DNA of 64,000 bases from Pedobacter sp. L105. GTDB taxonomy: Bacteria > Bacteroidota > Bacteroidia > Sphingobacteriales > Sphingobacteriaceae. This document shows, one piece after another, positions 63,062 to 64,000 of the stretch. Every line of letters starts with the position of its first letter. The stretch's first letter is position 1. The notes below the pieces were generated by a model. That model ran no database searches, was not told the DNA's origin, and worked only from the letters and a program-made list of their open reading frames with translations. The stretch spans positions 425,776-489,775 of the forward strand of contig NZ_LMUP01000008.1 of assembly GCF_009765875.1 (NCBI RefSeq). The letters run 5' to 3'. The translations under genes and the position numbers were made by a program.

Positions 63062-64000
63062 TTATTCGAAGTAATTTAAGGTTCTAAAGCCACCTTTTTT
63101 CAAATATTCGTCTTTTTTCATTAGTTGCAAATCAGACTGAATCATATCTTTTACCAATAATGGTAAATCATATTTAGGATCCCAGCCCAATTGGGTTTTA
63201 GATTTTGTTGGATCGCCTAGTAAAAGGTCCACCTCTGTAGGTCTAAAATACTTAGCATCCACCCTAACAACATCCATTCCAAAATGGAGTGAATCTGTAT
63301 TCAGCCCTAAGCTATTTGCAAGCTCGTAATCGATATCAATGATCACTCCTTTTTCATACTCGTCTTTACCACTAAATTCAACTTCGATACCTAATTCAGC
63401 AAAACTCATTTTTACAAAATCACGAACAGTAGTGGTAATACCCGTAGCAATCACAAAATCTTCAGCCTTTTCCTGCTGAAGAATCAGCCACATGGCTTCA
63501 ATATAATCTTTAGCGTGGCCCCAGTCTCTCTGTGCAGAGAGGTTCCCCAGGTATAAACACTTTTGAAGACCTAAAGCAATTTTACAGGCAGCCCTGGTAA
63601 TTTTACGGGTAACAAAAGTTTCACCTCTTAACGGGCTTTCATGGTTGAATAGGATACCGTTGCAGGCAAACATCCCATAAGCTTCCCTGTAATTCACAGT
63701 AATCCAGTAACCATAAATTTTAGCTACAGCATAAGGAGATCTTGGATAAAAGGGAGTGGTTTCACTTTGGGGAACGGCCTGGACCAGACCATATAACTCT
63801 GAAGTAGAGGCCTGATAAATTCTGGTCTTTTTTTCTAATCCTAAAATACGTACTGCTTCTAATAACCTTAAGGTACCTATACCATCTGCATTAGCAGTAT
63901 ATTCAGGCATTTCGAAACTCACCTGCACATGGCTCATCGCCGCCAGGTTATAAATTTCATCAGGTTGTGTTTCCTGAATAATCCGGATCAGGTTCGTAGA
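63062..64000 (-). CDS. gmd: GDP-mannose 4,6-dehydratase (copy 2, N-terminus beyond right edge)
   Basis: The frame is open to the last base; an internal Met at 63937 is not the start, because the reading frame continues upstream with NLIRIIQETQPDEIYNLAAM, matching copy 1. About 312 residues are visible, including the catalytic STSELYG and YAVAK motifs. Nucleotide identity to copy 1 is high, with an exact 42-nt match (63138-63179 to 42467-42508). The segment around GKDEYEKGVIIDIDYELANS differs from copy 1, while the C-terminal 60 residues are almost the same. It heads the long region C operon in this window. Confidence 0.95.
   Translation of the reverse strand, partial: STNLIRIIQETQPDEIYNLAAMSHVQVSFEMPEYTANADGIGTLRLLEAVRILGLEKKTRIYQASTSELYGLVQAVPQSETTPFYPRSPYAVAKIYGYWITVNYREAYGMFACNGILFNHESPLRGETFVTRKITRAACKIALGLQKCLYLGNLSAQRDWGHAKDYIEAMWLILQQEKAEDFVIATGITTTVRDFVKMSFAELGIEVEFSGKDEYEKGVIIDIDYELANSLGLNTDSLHFGMDVVRVDAKYFRPTEVDLLLGDPTKSKTQLGWDPKYDLPLLVKDMIQSDLQLMKKDEYLKKGGFRTLNYFE

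Overview
The window looks like a chromosomal segment from a Bacteroidota member, most likely a Sphingobacteriaceae relative such as Pedobacter or Mucilaginibacter. This is inferred from the protein families (long SLBB export proteins, Wzi-type outer-membrane barrels, CpsB/PHP phosphatase, CotH lipoprotein), moderate-to-low GC, and matches to the Bacteroidota promoter TTG-N17-23-TAnnTTTG. No rRNA, tRNA, CRISPR array, transposase or phage gene was recognised.

The window is essentially an exopolysaccharide (EPS/capsule) super-locus interrupted by a urease operon. Region A (1-11004, minus strand) is a complete kinase-type Wzx/Wzy operon: PHP phosphatase, Wza lipoprotein, Wzc tyrosine kinase, Wzx flippase, glycosyltransferases and hexapeptide acyltransferases, and the first 55 codons of a Wzy-like polymerase running off the left edge. 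An 860-bp gap separates it from short plus-strand modules (11865-17379: glycosyltransferases, a second Wzy/ligase, acyltransferases). An XRE regulator and two minus-strand sugar genes follow (17632-20042). Region B (20308-26734, plus) holds a glycosyltransferase, a Wzi-like barrel, a 779-aa SLBB exporter and a kinase-less Wzz. Converging on it is a very large secreted beta-propeller protein.

The urease operon (30081-35769, minus) is ureA-B-C-E-F-G-D plus a UreH-type nickel permease gene, with all nickel ligands intact in UreC. It is divergent from a CotH-kinase lipoprotein gene. The 518-bp gap between them carries a perfect 30-bp inverted repeat.

Region C (37838-64000, mostly minus) holds a capD-wzx-GT2 unit with its own promoter, a manC-gmd unit ending in a clear intrinsic terminator, a second XRE regulator, and a long operon. 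That operon runs gmd (partial at the right edge), SLBB exporter, Wzz, Wzx, a mutase-like flavoprotein, glycosyltransferases, Wzy, a WbpV-like SDR, a WbpL-like initiating transferase, a novel lipoprotein and two tandem Wzi-like barrels. CapD, the SDR and the initiating transferase together suggest a repeat unit started on QuiNAc- or FucNAc-1-phosphate; ManC and Gmd supply GDP-4-keto-6-deoxymannose. The two gmd copies lie in direct orientation about 20 kb apart and flank the long operon.

The most notable unexplained signals are the intergenic palindrome, a duplicated dyad between manC and the second XRE gene, the pair of EPS-linked XRE/coiled-coil regulators, the Cys-containing lipoprotein beside the Wzi doublet, and the gmd repeats that could allow loss or exchange of a whole EPS cluster.
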